Shown here one piece after another: positions 1 through 7,252 of a DNA stretch of 14,210 nucleotides. The position numbers and the translations under genes are program-made. Source of the stretch: JABFRJ01 sp031365465 (GTDB lineage: Bacteria; Pseudomonadota; Alphaproteobacteria; Rhizobiales; Hyphomicrobiaceae); NCBI GenBank assembly GCA_031365465.1, contig JANLYD010000380.1:1-14210 (forward strand), read 5' to 3'. Every line of letters starts with the position of its first letter. Position 1 is the stretch's first letter. The notes below the pieces were generated by a model. It was not told the origin of the DNA. It did no database searches and was given only the letters and a program-made list of their open reading frames with translations.

Positions 1-858
1 GTGCCGGGCAAATCCAAGGTCGTCGACATCGGCTGCGGCACTGGTTTCTTAGGCTTCATGGCTGCCAAACTCGGTGCCAAGCGAGTCGTGCTGATCGAAA
101 CCGCCGAGATCGCCTCACTCGCCAAGCGCCTCATGAAAGCCAACGGCTTCCGCAACATCGAAGTCGTCCCCGCCCACTCGACCGAACTCGACCCGCCCGA
201 GCGCTTCGACATCGCCGTCTCCGAAACCCTCGGCAACTACGCCTTCGAGGAAAACCTGATCGAAACGCTCGGCGACGCTCGCGACCGCTATCTCGAACCC
301 GGCGGCGTGCTTATCCCCGGCAAGATCCGTCAGTACGTCTGTCCCGTGATCAGCCCCGCACTCCACAAGCATCTCGCCGCCTGGGACGACGTGGGCTTCG
401 GCCTCAACTTCGACGCCGCCAAGGAAATGGGCTTGAACAATATCTACGTGCGCTGGCTGCTGCCGTCCGATCTTCTCGACGGCGGTCGCCCTACCCAACA
501 GTGGGATGCAGTCGATCTCGACAAGCCCACCAAAACCACCCGCATCGGCCAAGCCTCGTGGGAGCCGAAAGCCAAGACCCACATCACCGGCCTCGCCATC
601 TGGTGGTCCGCCGATCTCGTCGATGGCATCACCCTCGGCACCGGCCCCGAAGATCCCCGCACCCATTGGGAACAGCTCTATCTGCCCACCGCCGAACCCT
701 TCGACATCGCCCGCGGCGAAACCCTGTCGGCGCGCATCCGCTCCACCACCTCCTACGACGATGGCACCAACGTCACCTGGACCCTCACCGTAACCGATCC
801 CAAAGGCCGCGAACGCCTCAAACAAACCATGGACCTCAAAAAAGGATTTTTGCCGTGA
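1..858 (+). CDS. PRMT-like class I SAM-dependent methyltransferase, 5'-partial
   Basis: Predicted to transfer a methyl group from S-adenosylmethionine, probably to protein arginine side chains. The SAM-binding motif VDIGCGTG lies at the extreme N-terminus. The double-Glu loop typical of arginine methyltransferases is visible as SETLGNYAFEE with Glu75 and Glu84 at the nine-residue spacing known from PRMT1, and it is followed by ARDRYLEPGGVLIP. A THW motif (Thr221-His222-Trp223, in THWEQLYLP) matches the THW loop of PRMTs in the C-terminal barrel. The usual N-terminal helices that close over SAM are absent because the window begins here, so the GTG at position 1 is probably internal and the gene starts upstream. 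The stop TGA at 856-858 abuts a hairpin repeat. The substrate cannot be read from sequence. Other small-molecule methyltransferases share motif I but not the combined double-E and THW signature. Confidence 0.85.
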   Translation: MPGKSKVVDIGCGTGFLGFMAAKLGAKRVVLIETAEIASLAKRLMKANGFRNIEVVPAHSTELDPPERFDIAVSETLGNYAFEENLIETLGDARDRYLEPGGVLIPGKIRQYVCPVISPALHKHLAAWDDVGFGLNFDAAKEMGLNNIYVRWLLPSDLLDGGRPTQQWDAVDLDKPTKTTRIGQASWEPKAKTHITGLAIWWSADLVDGITLGTGPEDPRTHWEQLYLPTAEPFDIARGETLSARIRSTTSYDDGTNVTWTLTVTDPKGRERLKQTMDLKKGFLP

Positions 859-859
859 T

Positions 860-937
860 GGAGACAGGCACCCGAACGGCAGCTCCAACAGCCACTGATG
901 ATCACAAACCCGGCCGGCCGTTCAGGTGCCTGTCCCC
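860..937. repeat. Hairpin repeat, GGGGACAGGCACCTGAACGG family, copy A
   Basis: Arms at 860-879 and 918-937 are inverted copies of each other (18 of 20 bases) around a 38-base loop. The left arm reads GGAGACAGGCACCCGAACGG. The right arm is followed by a second partial CTGTCCCCACC. A related structure occurs at 10897-10975, so this is a dispersed repeat of REP type. It begins two bases after the methyltransferase stop and lies between that gene and the convergent DUF1194 gene, where it could act as a bidirectional transcription stop; there is no T tract, so this role is inference. Confidence 0.75.
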
Positions 938-975
938 ACCGCGCTGTCCCCACCACGCTCCCAGCGCCGTCCACC

Positions 976-1824
976 CTAGTTATCCCACTGCCGCCGCTCG
1001 ATATTACGCTCCACCATGCCGCAAACGTAGCCCTGCCCATCTAGTCCCGCCGGCGCATTGCCTTCCGATTGCGCCCCACGACGCTCCTGCACACGGATCA
1101 GCCGCGGTCCCGGCGCCGCCGCGATCTCCAGCAACAGTTTTTGCCGTGTCGCGGTCGTAAACCCGTCCAGCGTCGTGATCGGAATCGAGAACGACCCCGG
1201 CCCGCCCACTACGCACTTGCCGTAATACAAATCGAGATCCGGCGCGTCCCACATCGTCCACTGCGTCGTCGGCCGCACCATGATCGGCAATCCGTTGATC
1301 ACGAAACCCTCGTTCAGGATGAGTTGCCGCGTCACTGCCATCAGCGGCCCGGAGTTGTTGACCCCGTCGCCCGAAACGTCGATCACGTTGCGCGGCGCGC
1401 GAATTTGGGTTTCGGCGAACAGGTTGCGCGCAAACATCAGCGCACTCGAAATCGATGTCCGCGCACGCCGAGTATAGGGTTGGCTCAGCAGCGCATCCGC
1501 AAACGCCGATGCGCTCGCTTCGCTGTCGATCACCTGCCAAGGCATCAACACGGTCTGCACCTGCGGCCCGGCCCACTCGAAATACGTCACCGCGATGCGC
1601 CCGCGCTGCCCACCACGAATGGCCCGGATGATGTTCGGATCGCGAAACGCGCCGACATAGCCTTCGCGTTGCAGCTTCTGCTCGTCCGGATCCATCGACA
1701 TCGAAATATCGACTGCCAGCACCAGCTTGAGATCGACCACGACCTCGGCCCGAGCCGGCAACGCGCCGATCCACAGCAGCGCCAAGACCAGCGCAACACA
1801 ACGCAAAATTACCGGCCCGCTCAT
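976..1824 (-). CDS. DUF1194 family secreted protein with von Willebrand factor A-like fold
   Basis: A 282-residue protein exported to the periplasm. Residues 1-26 form a signal peptide with a hydrophobic core (CVALVLALLWIGA) and an ALPARA-E cleavage site. The mature protein starts with beta-strand sequence leading to LVLAVDISMSMD, a DxSxS metal-ion-dependent adhesion site (Asp39, Ser41, Ser43). Later stretches such as RNVIDVSGDGVNNSGP and VINGLPIMV match DUF1194, a von Willebrand A-related family common in alphaproteobacteria. Its function is not established; the fold suggests metal-dependent protein binding. The ATG at 1824 is chosen because it directly precedes the signal peptide. The frame stays open further upstream, but that sequence overlaps the kinase gene and is not protein-like. 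It is the last gene of a possible four-gene minus-strand cluster, 80 bases after the kinase stop. Confidence 0.88.
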   Translation of the reverse strand: MSGPVILRCVALVLALLWIGALPARAEVVVDLKLVLAVDISMSMDPDEQKLQREGYVGAFRDPNIIRAIRGGQRGRIAVTYFEWAGPQVQTVLMPWQVIDSEASASAFADALLSQPYTRRARTSISSALMFARNLFAETQIRAPRNVIDVSGDGVNNSGPLMAVTRQLILNEGFVINGLPIMVRPTTQWTMWDAPDLDLYYGKCVVGGPGSFSIPITTLDGFTTATRQKLLLEIAAAPGPRLIRVQERRGAQSEGNAPAGLDGQGYVCGMVERNIERRQWDN

Positions 1825-1904
1825 GCTGCAACACCGCCATCCCAGAAGGACATACCGCACTGCACACCCTTTTATCCCGCGCGGCAAGCACGTTGTTGCT
1901 CGCT

Positions 1905-2708
1905 TCAGAGGCAGAACAAGCCCAATGCGACCTCGGCGGCCTTCGCGCTGAACGCCGGATCCAACCCGTCCTCCAGGCACCACGCCGCCGACAGCCCCGC
2001 ATGTGCCGCCGCGAACTGCAGGATGCGTTCGGCATCGAGATCGAGCCGCGCGGCGTAGAGACGTGCATGTCACCGCATACGATCGGAATCGTGCACAACG
2101 GCTGCGTGATACTGCGGATTGCGCAACAGATTGGCCACGTCGTAGGCACACTCGCCCCACAGCCCTTTCGGATCGATCGCCAGCCACCCTCGCACAGCGT
2201 CGAACACCACGTTGTCGTGGTGCAAGTCTCCATGCAACACACCCTCGTCGCGCGGATGATCGAGCAACGCATCGGCCACATCAGCCGCAGCCGCCAGCAC
2301 CGGCGTTTCATTGCGCCGCTGAAACAACGACTGGAAATAACCCTGCAACGGCAACAAGCCCTGCGGCACCTCCACCTCGCGCTGCTGGTGCAAACGCGCC
2401 ACCACGTCAGCCAGGATGCCCGCCGCCGCATCGTCCGCGCCATCGGTGGCCATGACGACCAGCGAACGCGTACCGCACACCCGCTCCATCAGCACCGCGT
2501 CGCCGCTGCACGCCAACAGCCTGACCGCCCCATCTCCCGCATAATAGGCAAGCATCAAAGAAGTCGCGGTCTCGTCGCTTGCAGGCTTCCGCACTTTCAG
2601 CATCGCCGGCGAATCCAGTTGCCGCACGGGCAACAGCCAGCTGTGTGGCGTCTCCATCGACGCGCCGTCGGGATCGAGCCGCCACCGTTCGAGATAGGTC
2701 GAAAACAT
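1905..2708 (-). pseudogene. Aminoglycoside/hydroxyurea-type phosphotransferase, interrupted by in-frame TGA
   Basis: Related to the APH(6)/hydroxyurea kinase family, which phosphorylates small-molecule antibiotics. From the ATG at 2708 the frame encodes 212 residues containing MLKV (possible ATP lysine, Lys38), the catalytic loop LHGDLHHDN (Asp161, Asn166) and the metal-binding IDPKG (Asp179) with GECAYDVANLLRNP. It then meets TGA at 2070-2072. The same frame continues for 54 more codons with the expected C-terminal helices (ARLYAARLDLDAERI, AAAHAGLSAAWCLEDG) and ends at TGA 1905-1907. Read through, the length is 267 residues, near the family norm; without readthrough the last two helices are lost. 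This is a nonsense mutation or a base-call error, not a frameshift. The start lies 16 bases after the DUF302 stop, so cotranscription is likely. The true substrate is unknown; many chromosomal members are not resistance genes. Confidence 0.85.
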
Positions 2709-2724
2709 ATGACGATCTGCACCG

Positions 2725-3216
2725 TTACGACCCAGTCGTCGCATCCGCCGCGATCTTGGCGAAAATGGCATCGAGCTCTTTCGCTATCGCCTTCAAGTCT
2801 GCCGATTTCTTCGTCACATACGGCGCAAACACCGTCGTCGGCGACTTGTAGGCCAACGTCGATCCGCCATCGGCATTCTCGACCAGATAGAACCTGATCG
2901 GCGCCTCCAGGCCGGCCGCGATACTTGCCTGCAGCATCCGGCGCGCAAAATCGTTGCGAAACACACCAACCACCCGATTCCCCGGGATCGTCACCCCTTG
3001 CGCCTTTGCTCCCTCGGATGCGCTGGCCACATTGACCACACCCATCTTGTTTGCTGTCACCGCCGCATCAAGTTTCGTCACCAACGTCGCAAACGGCAAC
3101 TTCGTGTCGATCACCCGCCACCCCTTCGCAGCCGGAATCTGCCCCGCTACGGCGGTCGCCGTCAGTGCCCACATTCCCAACGCCACCAGGCCTATTGTTC
3201 TCATCATCATCGCCAT
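2725..3216 (-). CDS. DUF302 domain protein with signal peptide
   Basis: A 163-residue secreted protein. The N-terminus MAMMMRTIGLVALGMWALTA plus TAVAGQ is a signal peptide with a likely AVA-G cleavage site. The mature part carries a DUF302 pattern: an N-terminal helix TLVTKLDAAVTANKMGVVNV, a central strand region VVGVFRNDFARRML and a helix after LEAPIRFYLVEN. The biochemical role of DUF302 is not established, but such genes often sit beside sulfur-compound transporters and rhodaneses, which fits this neighbourhood. The ATG at 3216 is preceded by AGGAG seven bases away, a good ribosome binding site; further ATG codons follow directly and could also serve. The start overlaps the end of the YeeE/YedE frame by ten bases, which suggests translational coupling. 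The stop is TAA at 2725-2727. This gene is intact between two interrupted neighbours. Confidence 0.85.
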   Translation of the reverse strand: MAMMMRTIGLVALGMWALTATAVAGQIPAAKGWRVIDTKLPFATLVTKLDAAVTANKMGVVNVASASEGAKAQGVTIPGNRVVGVFRNDFARRMLQASIAAGLEAPIRFYLVENADGGSTLAYKSPTTVFAPYVTKKSADLKAIAKELDAIFAKIAADATTGS

Positions 3217-4448
3217 CGTCCGTCTCCTATTCCCGTCGTTGAAGATCTGCTCACCGTCGCCAAAGCACCGCCCAACCGCAACCCGAGTGCACTACCAGCG
3301 AACGCCGCCGCCACCCACACCCAGCCCGACACGCTGCCCGACGCCAACGCCGAAAAATACGCGCCGATATTGCAGCCGTCCGACAGGCGCGCGCCATATC
3401 CCATCATCAGGCCGCCGACGCTCGCACCGATCCACGCGCTTCGGTCCCCCACCGGCCTCACTGCAAACCGCGCCGACAACCCCGACGCCAGCAGCGCCCC
3501 GAGAATGATGCCGAAATCCATCACCGTCGTGATGTCGGCGAACAGGCTTTGCTACAGCGGCGCCGGATTGCCTCGCCAGTAGGGCCACGCTCCCGCGTCC
3601 ACTCCCAGCAGCACAGCCACTTTCGAGCCCCACAGCGTAAATCCGGACGTCTCGCCCCACGGGCGACCGGCCAGCACCAGCGTCGCCGCATTCAACCCGG
3701 CAAGCGCGATTGCGCCCCACGCCAGCGGCCACGGATGCGTCGCCAACGCGCGCAAGCTTGTAGGCGGCAGCGTAACGACGCCACGCGGCACCACCCAGAT
3801 GATTGCTCCGAATATCGCCAAATGCAGCGCCAGCGCCAGCGGCCAGCCGAACACATCCTGCGACGTCACCGCCGGCACCTTCGGCAGCGACCACCAGAAA
3901 TCGAGATGGGCCGCGCCCAACGCCGAGCCCACCACGAAAAACGCCAGCGTGACGGCCAAGCGCAAGTTGCCGCCGCCGAGCGCGAACAATGTGCCCGAGG
4001 CACACCCGCCGCCCAACTGCATCCCCATGCCGAACAGGATCGCGCCGACGATAAAAGAAACACCGATGGGTGCAGCAAACCCGTACACGTCTTGCCCAAA
4101 CACCCGCCCAGCCGCCAGCATTGGAAAGAACACCACGCTCGCCACAGCTAGCGCCACCGCCTGCGAACGAAAGCCGGAAAACTCCCCCCGCTCCAGTGCC
4201 GCCCGAAAACTACCCGCAAACCCGAACGTCGATTGAAACAGCACAAAGCCCAGACAAACGCCCACGAACGCCAGCGCCGGCCCACGCCACGAAGCGCCAT
4301 GCCAACCCGCCAGCATCACCAGCAACAAACAGCCCAGAGCCGCCGCGCACACGACACCAAACGCCGACGGTTGCCATCCCACCGTCGTCGGCGCGAACTC
4401 ATCTCGGCTAATTTCGCTCGAAGCCATACCTTTCGGTCCCGCGCCCAT
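3207..4448 (-). pseudogene. YeeE/YedE-family sulfur-compound transporter, interrupted by in-frame TAG
   Basis: An inner-membrane protein of the family whose characterised member imports thiosulfate. The frame from 4448 runs 298 residues with about seven to eight hydrophobic helices and the first cysteine motif GMQLGGGCASGT, then ends at TAG 3552-3554 after PYWRGNPAPL. The same frame resumes immediately with QSLFADITTVMDFGIILGAL and carries the second family motif GYGARLSDGCNIGAYFS, ending at TGA 3207-3209. Read through, it would be 413 residues, close to family length, so one stop codon is the only visible lesion. The first part alone would lose the second half-site with its conserved cysteine. 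The downstream part has a possible ATG at 3524 and could be made separately, but without the first half it is unlikely to transport. The start is uncertain: ATG 4448 and ATG 4427 are both in frame with weak ribosome binding sites. Confidence 0.87.
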
Positions 4449-4509
4449 CCCTCAGCCTACGCCGAGTTATGCCCGCCCCCACGCTCACACCAAAATCACA
4501 TTGCAGCGA

Positions 4510-4632
4510 TCACCGCCCCGCCAATTGCATCAGATGCGCAAGCAGACTTGCATATCCACGCGCGTCGTCGACGGCCCGGTGCGTGTGCTTGTGCTCGCCA
4601 AGCCAGGCAGTTGGATAAGCATTCGGCTCAGG
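4510..4632 (-). pseudogene. 3'-5' exonuclease, C-terminal remnant
   Basis: The frame reads PEPNAYPTAWLGEHKHTHRA then VDDARGYASLLAHLMQLAGR and a TGA at 4510-4512. The string HTHRAVDDARGYA is the ExoIII motif (H-x-A-x-x-D) of DEDDh exonucleases, here H-R-A-V-D-D, followed by the usual terminal helix. Only about 40 residues remain; the catalytic DxE of the first motif is absent. Similarity to an exonuclease ends exactly where the hairpin repeat begins (about 4632), so the rest of the gene was probably lost or replaced when the repeats expanded. No start codon belongs to it. Confidence 0.6.
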
Positions 4633-4943
4633 CGTCGCTGCTCCTCGCCCGCCCACCTGCAGCTTGGCTGCACGTAGCCGACCGGCGTCGGCGCAAGCGC
4701 GGATGCTTTGTCGGCATCTGAAGCACACTTAGAAAGCGCCCCGGCCGGAGCGCGACACATACTCTGTCGCATCCGCGACCGCCGCGCGGATGCTTGTGGG
4801 CATCCGAAGCGCCGCCGCTCCTCGCCCGCCACCTGCAGCTTGGCTGCACGTAGCCGACCGGCGTCGGCCAAGCGCCGCCCCGGCCGGAGCGCGACCAGCG
4901 CGTGAGGCCCATAGCGCGGATGCTTGTGGGCATCCGAAGCGCC
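4632..4943. repeat. Two-unit mosaic hairpin repeat between exonuclease remnant and pccB
   Basis: Unit 1 spans 4632-4810 and unit 2 spans 4811-4943. Each contains, in order, GCTCCTCGCCCGCC, then ACCTGCAGCTTGGCTGCACG with a perfect GCAGC-TTG-GCTGC hairpin (4659-4671 and 4835-4847), GTAGCCGACCGGCGTCGG, the box CCCCGGCCGGAGCGCGAC (4739-4756 and 4878-4895), and a GGATGC-loop-GCATCC hairpin (4788-4805 and 4918-4935). Unit 1 has an extra degenerate hairpin at 4702-4718. The last hairpin lies about ten bases past the pccB stop and may help end that transcript. No protein-like reading frame is supported here; apart from the exonuclease stub, 4449-4944 holds only these repeats. Confidence 0.8.
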
Positions 4944-4944
4944 A

Positions 4945-6477
4945 CTAAAGAGGTATATTATCGTGCTTCTTCCACGGATTTTCTGCCTTCTTGTTCGCCA
5001 GCATATTAAGTGCGCGGCACAGCCTTCGGCGCGTCGCGTGCGGCGTGATCACCTCGTCGATGTAACCGCGTTCGGCCGCCACGAACGGATTGGCGAACCG
5101 CGCCTTGTAGTCCTCGATGCGCCCCGCGATTTTCTCCGGGTCTGACAACTCCGATCGATAGATGATCTCGGCCGCACCCTTCGCGCCCATCACCGCGATC
5201 TCAGCAGTCGGCCAGGCATAGTTCACGTCGCCACGAATGTGCTTCGAACTCATCACGTCATACGCGCCACCATAGGCTTTGCGCGTGATCACCGTCAGCT
5301 TCGGCACTGTCGCTTCGGCATACGCGAACAGCAGCTTTGCGCCATGCTTGATCAGCCCACCGTATTCCTGCGCCGTCCCCGGCAGAAAGCCCGGCACGTC
5401 GACGAATGTGATGATCGGAATCTCGAAGCAATCGCAGAACCGCACGAACCGCGCCGCTTTCCGCGACGCATCGCTGTCCAGCACACCAGCCAGCACCATC
5501 GGCTGGTTGGCAACGATGCCCACCGTCTTGCCCTCCATGCGCGCAAAACCCGTCACGATGTTTTTCGCGAACGCATCCTGGATCTCGAAGAAATCCGCTT
5601 CGTCGACCACCTTCGTGATCAGTTCCTTGATGTCGTATGGCTTGTTCGGATTGTCGGGAATGAGCGTGTCCAGCGACATCTCCAGCCTGTCCGGGCTGTC
5701 CCGTGTCGGCAACACCGGCACGCCCGCGCGATTGTGCTCCGGCAGGAAATCCATCAAGCGCCGCATCTGCAGCAGCGCTTCCACGTCGTTCTCGTACGCG
5801 CGGTCGGCAATCGACGTCTTCGTGGTGTGGACTTTCGCCCCTCCGAGATCTTCGGCCGTCACTGTTTCGTTCGTCACCGTCTTGACGACGTCTGGCCCGG
5901 TCACGAACATATAGCTGGTGTCGCGCACCATGAAGATGAAGTCGGTCATAGCCGGCGAATACACGTCTCCGCCCGCGCACGGTCCCATGATGACGCTGAT
6001 CTGCGGGATGACGCCTGACGAGAGCACGTTGCGCAGGAACACGTCGCCATATCCGCCCAACGCCGCGACGCCTTCCTGGATTCGCGCCCCGCCCGCGTCG
6101 AACAGACCGACGATCGGCGCACGGTTCTGCAACGCCATGTCTTGGATTTTCGTGATCTTTTTCGCGTGCGCTTCCGACAGCGACCCTCCGAACACCGTGA
6201 AGTCCTTGGCGAACACATACACGACGCGACCGTTGATCGTGCCCCAGCCCGTCACCACGCCGTCGCCCGGAAATTTCGTCTTTTCCATCCCGAAGTCGGT
6301 CGACCGGTGCTCGACGTACATGTCGAATTCTTCGAACGAATTTTGATCCATCAACAGATCGATGCGCTCGCGCGCCGTCAGCTTGCCCCGTTTGTGCTGC
6401 GCATCGATCCGCTGCTGCCCACCCCCAAGCCGCGCCACCGAGCGACGCCGCTCGAGTTCGTTGATGATGTCTTTCAT
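4945..6477 (-). CDS. pccB: Propionyl-CoA carboxylase, carboxyltransferase (beta) subunit
   Basis: Transfers carboxyl from carboxybiotin to propionyl-CoA, giving methylmalonyl-CoA in the cytosol; it works with a biotin-carrying alpha subunit not present in this window. The 510-residue length is the family norm. The N-terminal half has RRRSVARLGGGQQRIDAQH, the linker GKLTARERIDLLMD, and the acyl-CoA oxyanion site GGARIQEGVAALGGYGDVF at 129-147. The C-terminal half has FVDVPGFLPGTAQEYGG near 358-374 and the second oxyanion site GGAYDVMSSKHIRGD at 403-417. The start ATG at 6477 has GAGGG six bases upstream. The gene stands alone: upstream is a divergent unrelated gene, and downstream are hairpin repeats directly after the TAG stop at 4945-4947. 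Substrate assignment to propionyl-CoA over other short acyl-CoAs is by overall family resemblance. Confidence 0.95.
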   Translation of the reverse strand: MKDIINELERRRSVARLGGGQQRIDAQHKRGKLTARERIDLLMDQNSFEEFDMYVEHRSTDFGMEKTKFPGDGVVTGWGTINGRVVYVFAKDFTVFGGSLSEAHAKKITKIQDMALQNRAPIVGLFDAGGARIQEGVAALGGYGDVFLRNVLSSGVIPQISVIMGPCAGGDVYSPAMTDFIFMVRDTSYMFVTGPDVVKTVTNETVTAEDLGGAKVHTTKTSIADRAYENDVEALLQMRRLMDFLPEHNRAGVPVLPTRDSPDRLEMSLDTLIPDNPNKPYDIKELITKVVDEADFFEIQDAFAKNIVTGFARMEGKTVGIVANQPMVLAGVLDSDASRKAARFVRFCDCFEIPIITFVDVPGFLPGTAQEYGGLIKHGAKLLFAYAEATVPKLTVITRKAYGGAYDVMSSKHIRGDVNYAWPTAEIAVMGAKGAAEIIYRSELSDPEKIAGRIEDYKARFANPFVAAERGYIDEVITPHATRRRLCRALNMLANKKAENPWKKHDNIPL

Positions 6478-6498
6478 GGCGGACCCTCGGCTCGCGAA

Positions 6499-6518
6499 CG
6501 CTCAAACTTTGTTGAGCG
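6499..6518. promoter_or_regulatory. Inverted repeat upstream of pccB
   Basis: CGCTCAA and TTGAGCG form a perfect seven-base inverted repeat around a six-base spacer, about 20 bases upstream of the pccB start codon. It could be a repressor operator or an mRNA hairpin in the leader. Nothing in the sequence identifies a regulator. Confidence 0.35.
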
Positions 6519-6592
6519 CTGGATAGCATGGGTCCCATTGGAGGCAAGACTACCTTCGGCGGTCTTTGCGTAGGGATTGCGAGGTTAACCAA

Positions 6593-6658
6593 AAACGTCG
6601 TCTGACGTTTGCGGCTGCGGCATGTCCCCCGTACGAACGAATACAGGGTCGTACGGGG
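6593..6658 (+). promoter_or_regulatory. Two leader hairpins upstream of the orphan membrane gene
   Basis: AAACGTC-GTCT-GACGTTT (6593-6610) and CCCCGTACG / CGTACGGGG (6627-6635 with 6650-6658, 14-base loop) are both perfect. The second ends 15 bases before the GTG start at 6674 and just before the GGGGGG ribosome binding site. They may control this gene's translation or be operator sites. Neither is followed by a T tract, so a terminator is less likely. Confidence 0.4.
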
Positions 6659-6673
6659 ATCGGGGGGAACGTC

Positions 6674-7252
6674 GTGGATTGGTGGTCTGACTTCAAGAAT
6701 TTCACGAAGGATGCAGCGACCCCACTTTCAGTGTTGGCGTTCTTCGCGACCTATGCCTGGACCGAATGGCAGAAGATGCGCTCTCTCCGCTCCGCGACGC
6801 GAAAATATCTCACTGCGCTCGCTGTCGAAATAGACCTGAACACGGAATCGCTTGCCAGCGCAGGCGATAACTTCCCATCGTCTCACCAGATTCGCCAGTT
6901 CATCGAATTCGGCCCTGCCGGCACACCGCCTCCCGCGTCATCGGCAACGTCGGTGCAATATCGGCCGCACATCATTCACTCCTACATCGACACCGTGTAC
7001 AAGGCGAATGTCGCGGCGCTGGCCGAATTGCCCGAACCGTTGGTGCGTTCGATCATAGAATTCTACGAGCGCCTCGAGTGGATCGACGAGTGGACGAGAT
7101 CGGTGGACAAACCGAGCTTCGGCTCGATTTCGATTGATGGAGCTTCTGCGACGATCGATGGTTTGGCGCGGGAGGTTCGCGAAGGCGCGATACAGGGCGA
7201 GGGGCTCGCCACCGCTATTCGCTTGGCGTTGACGTCGAAAAGGTTTGTCTGA
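6674..7252 (+). CDS. Hypothetical protein with one N-terminal membrane helix
   Basis: I do not recognise this family. The 192-residue product starts MDWWSDFKNFTKDAATPLSV, followed by a short hydrophobic stretch (LAFFATYAW, about residues 17-30) and a basic segment KMRSLRSATRKYL, suggesting a single anchor with the rest in the cytoplasm. The remainder is mostly helical (HIIHSYIDTVYKANVAALAE, LVRSIIEFYERLEWIDEW) with a Pro/Ala/Ser linker near residues 80-95. The GTG at 6674 is preferred because GGGGGG lies six to seven bases upstream. An in-frame TTG at 6566 exists but would add an arginine-rich, unprotein-like leader. It stands alone between the divergent pccB and the convergent DUF2750 gene. 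Its base composition looks less GC-biased than its neighbours, which could mean acquisition from elsewhere; this was judged by eye. Confidence 0.7.
   Translation: MDWWSDFKNFTKDAATPLSVLAFFATYAWTEWQKMRSLRSATRKYLTALAVEIDLNTESLASAGDNFPSSHQIRQFIEFGPAGTPPPASSATSVQYRPHIIHSYIDTVYKANVAALAELPEPLVRSIIEFYERLEWIDEWTRSVDKPSFGSISIDGASATIDGLAREVREGAIQGEGLATAIRLALTSKRFV

Noticed and set aside
115..888. Long minus-strand open frame opposite the methyltransferase
   Set aside because: Glycine- and alanine-rich shadow frame of a well-supported plus-strand gene, a common effect of high GC.
976..2187. Extending the DUF1194 protein upstream of 1824
   Set aside because: The extra sequence is arginine- and cysteine-rich, overlaps the kinase gene and would bury the signal peptide.
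1004..2443. Long minus-strand frame joining the kinase and DUF1194 regions, possible fusion protein
   Set aside because: It reads both genes out of frame (Cys/Arg/Trp-rich); the kinase and DUF1194 motifs are in the other frames.
2070..3554. Selenocysteine or global stop-codon reassignment explaining the TAG and TGA
   Set aside because: Both codons end other genes in the window normally, the two stops are of different type, and neither sits at a family position known to me for selenocysteine.
4530..4945. Minus-strand open frames containing repeated PTPVGYVQPSCRW peptides
   Set aside because: The repeated peptide is a translation of the hairpin repeat units; composition is low-complexity Arg/Ala/Cys with no domain and no ribosome binding site.
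5258..6592. Long second minus-strand frame overlapping pccB
   Set aside because: Arginine-rich out-of-frame translation of pccB; the pccB frame carries all family motifs.
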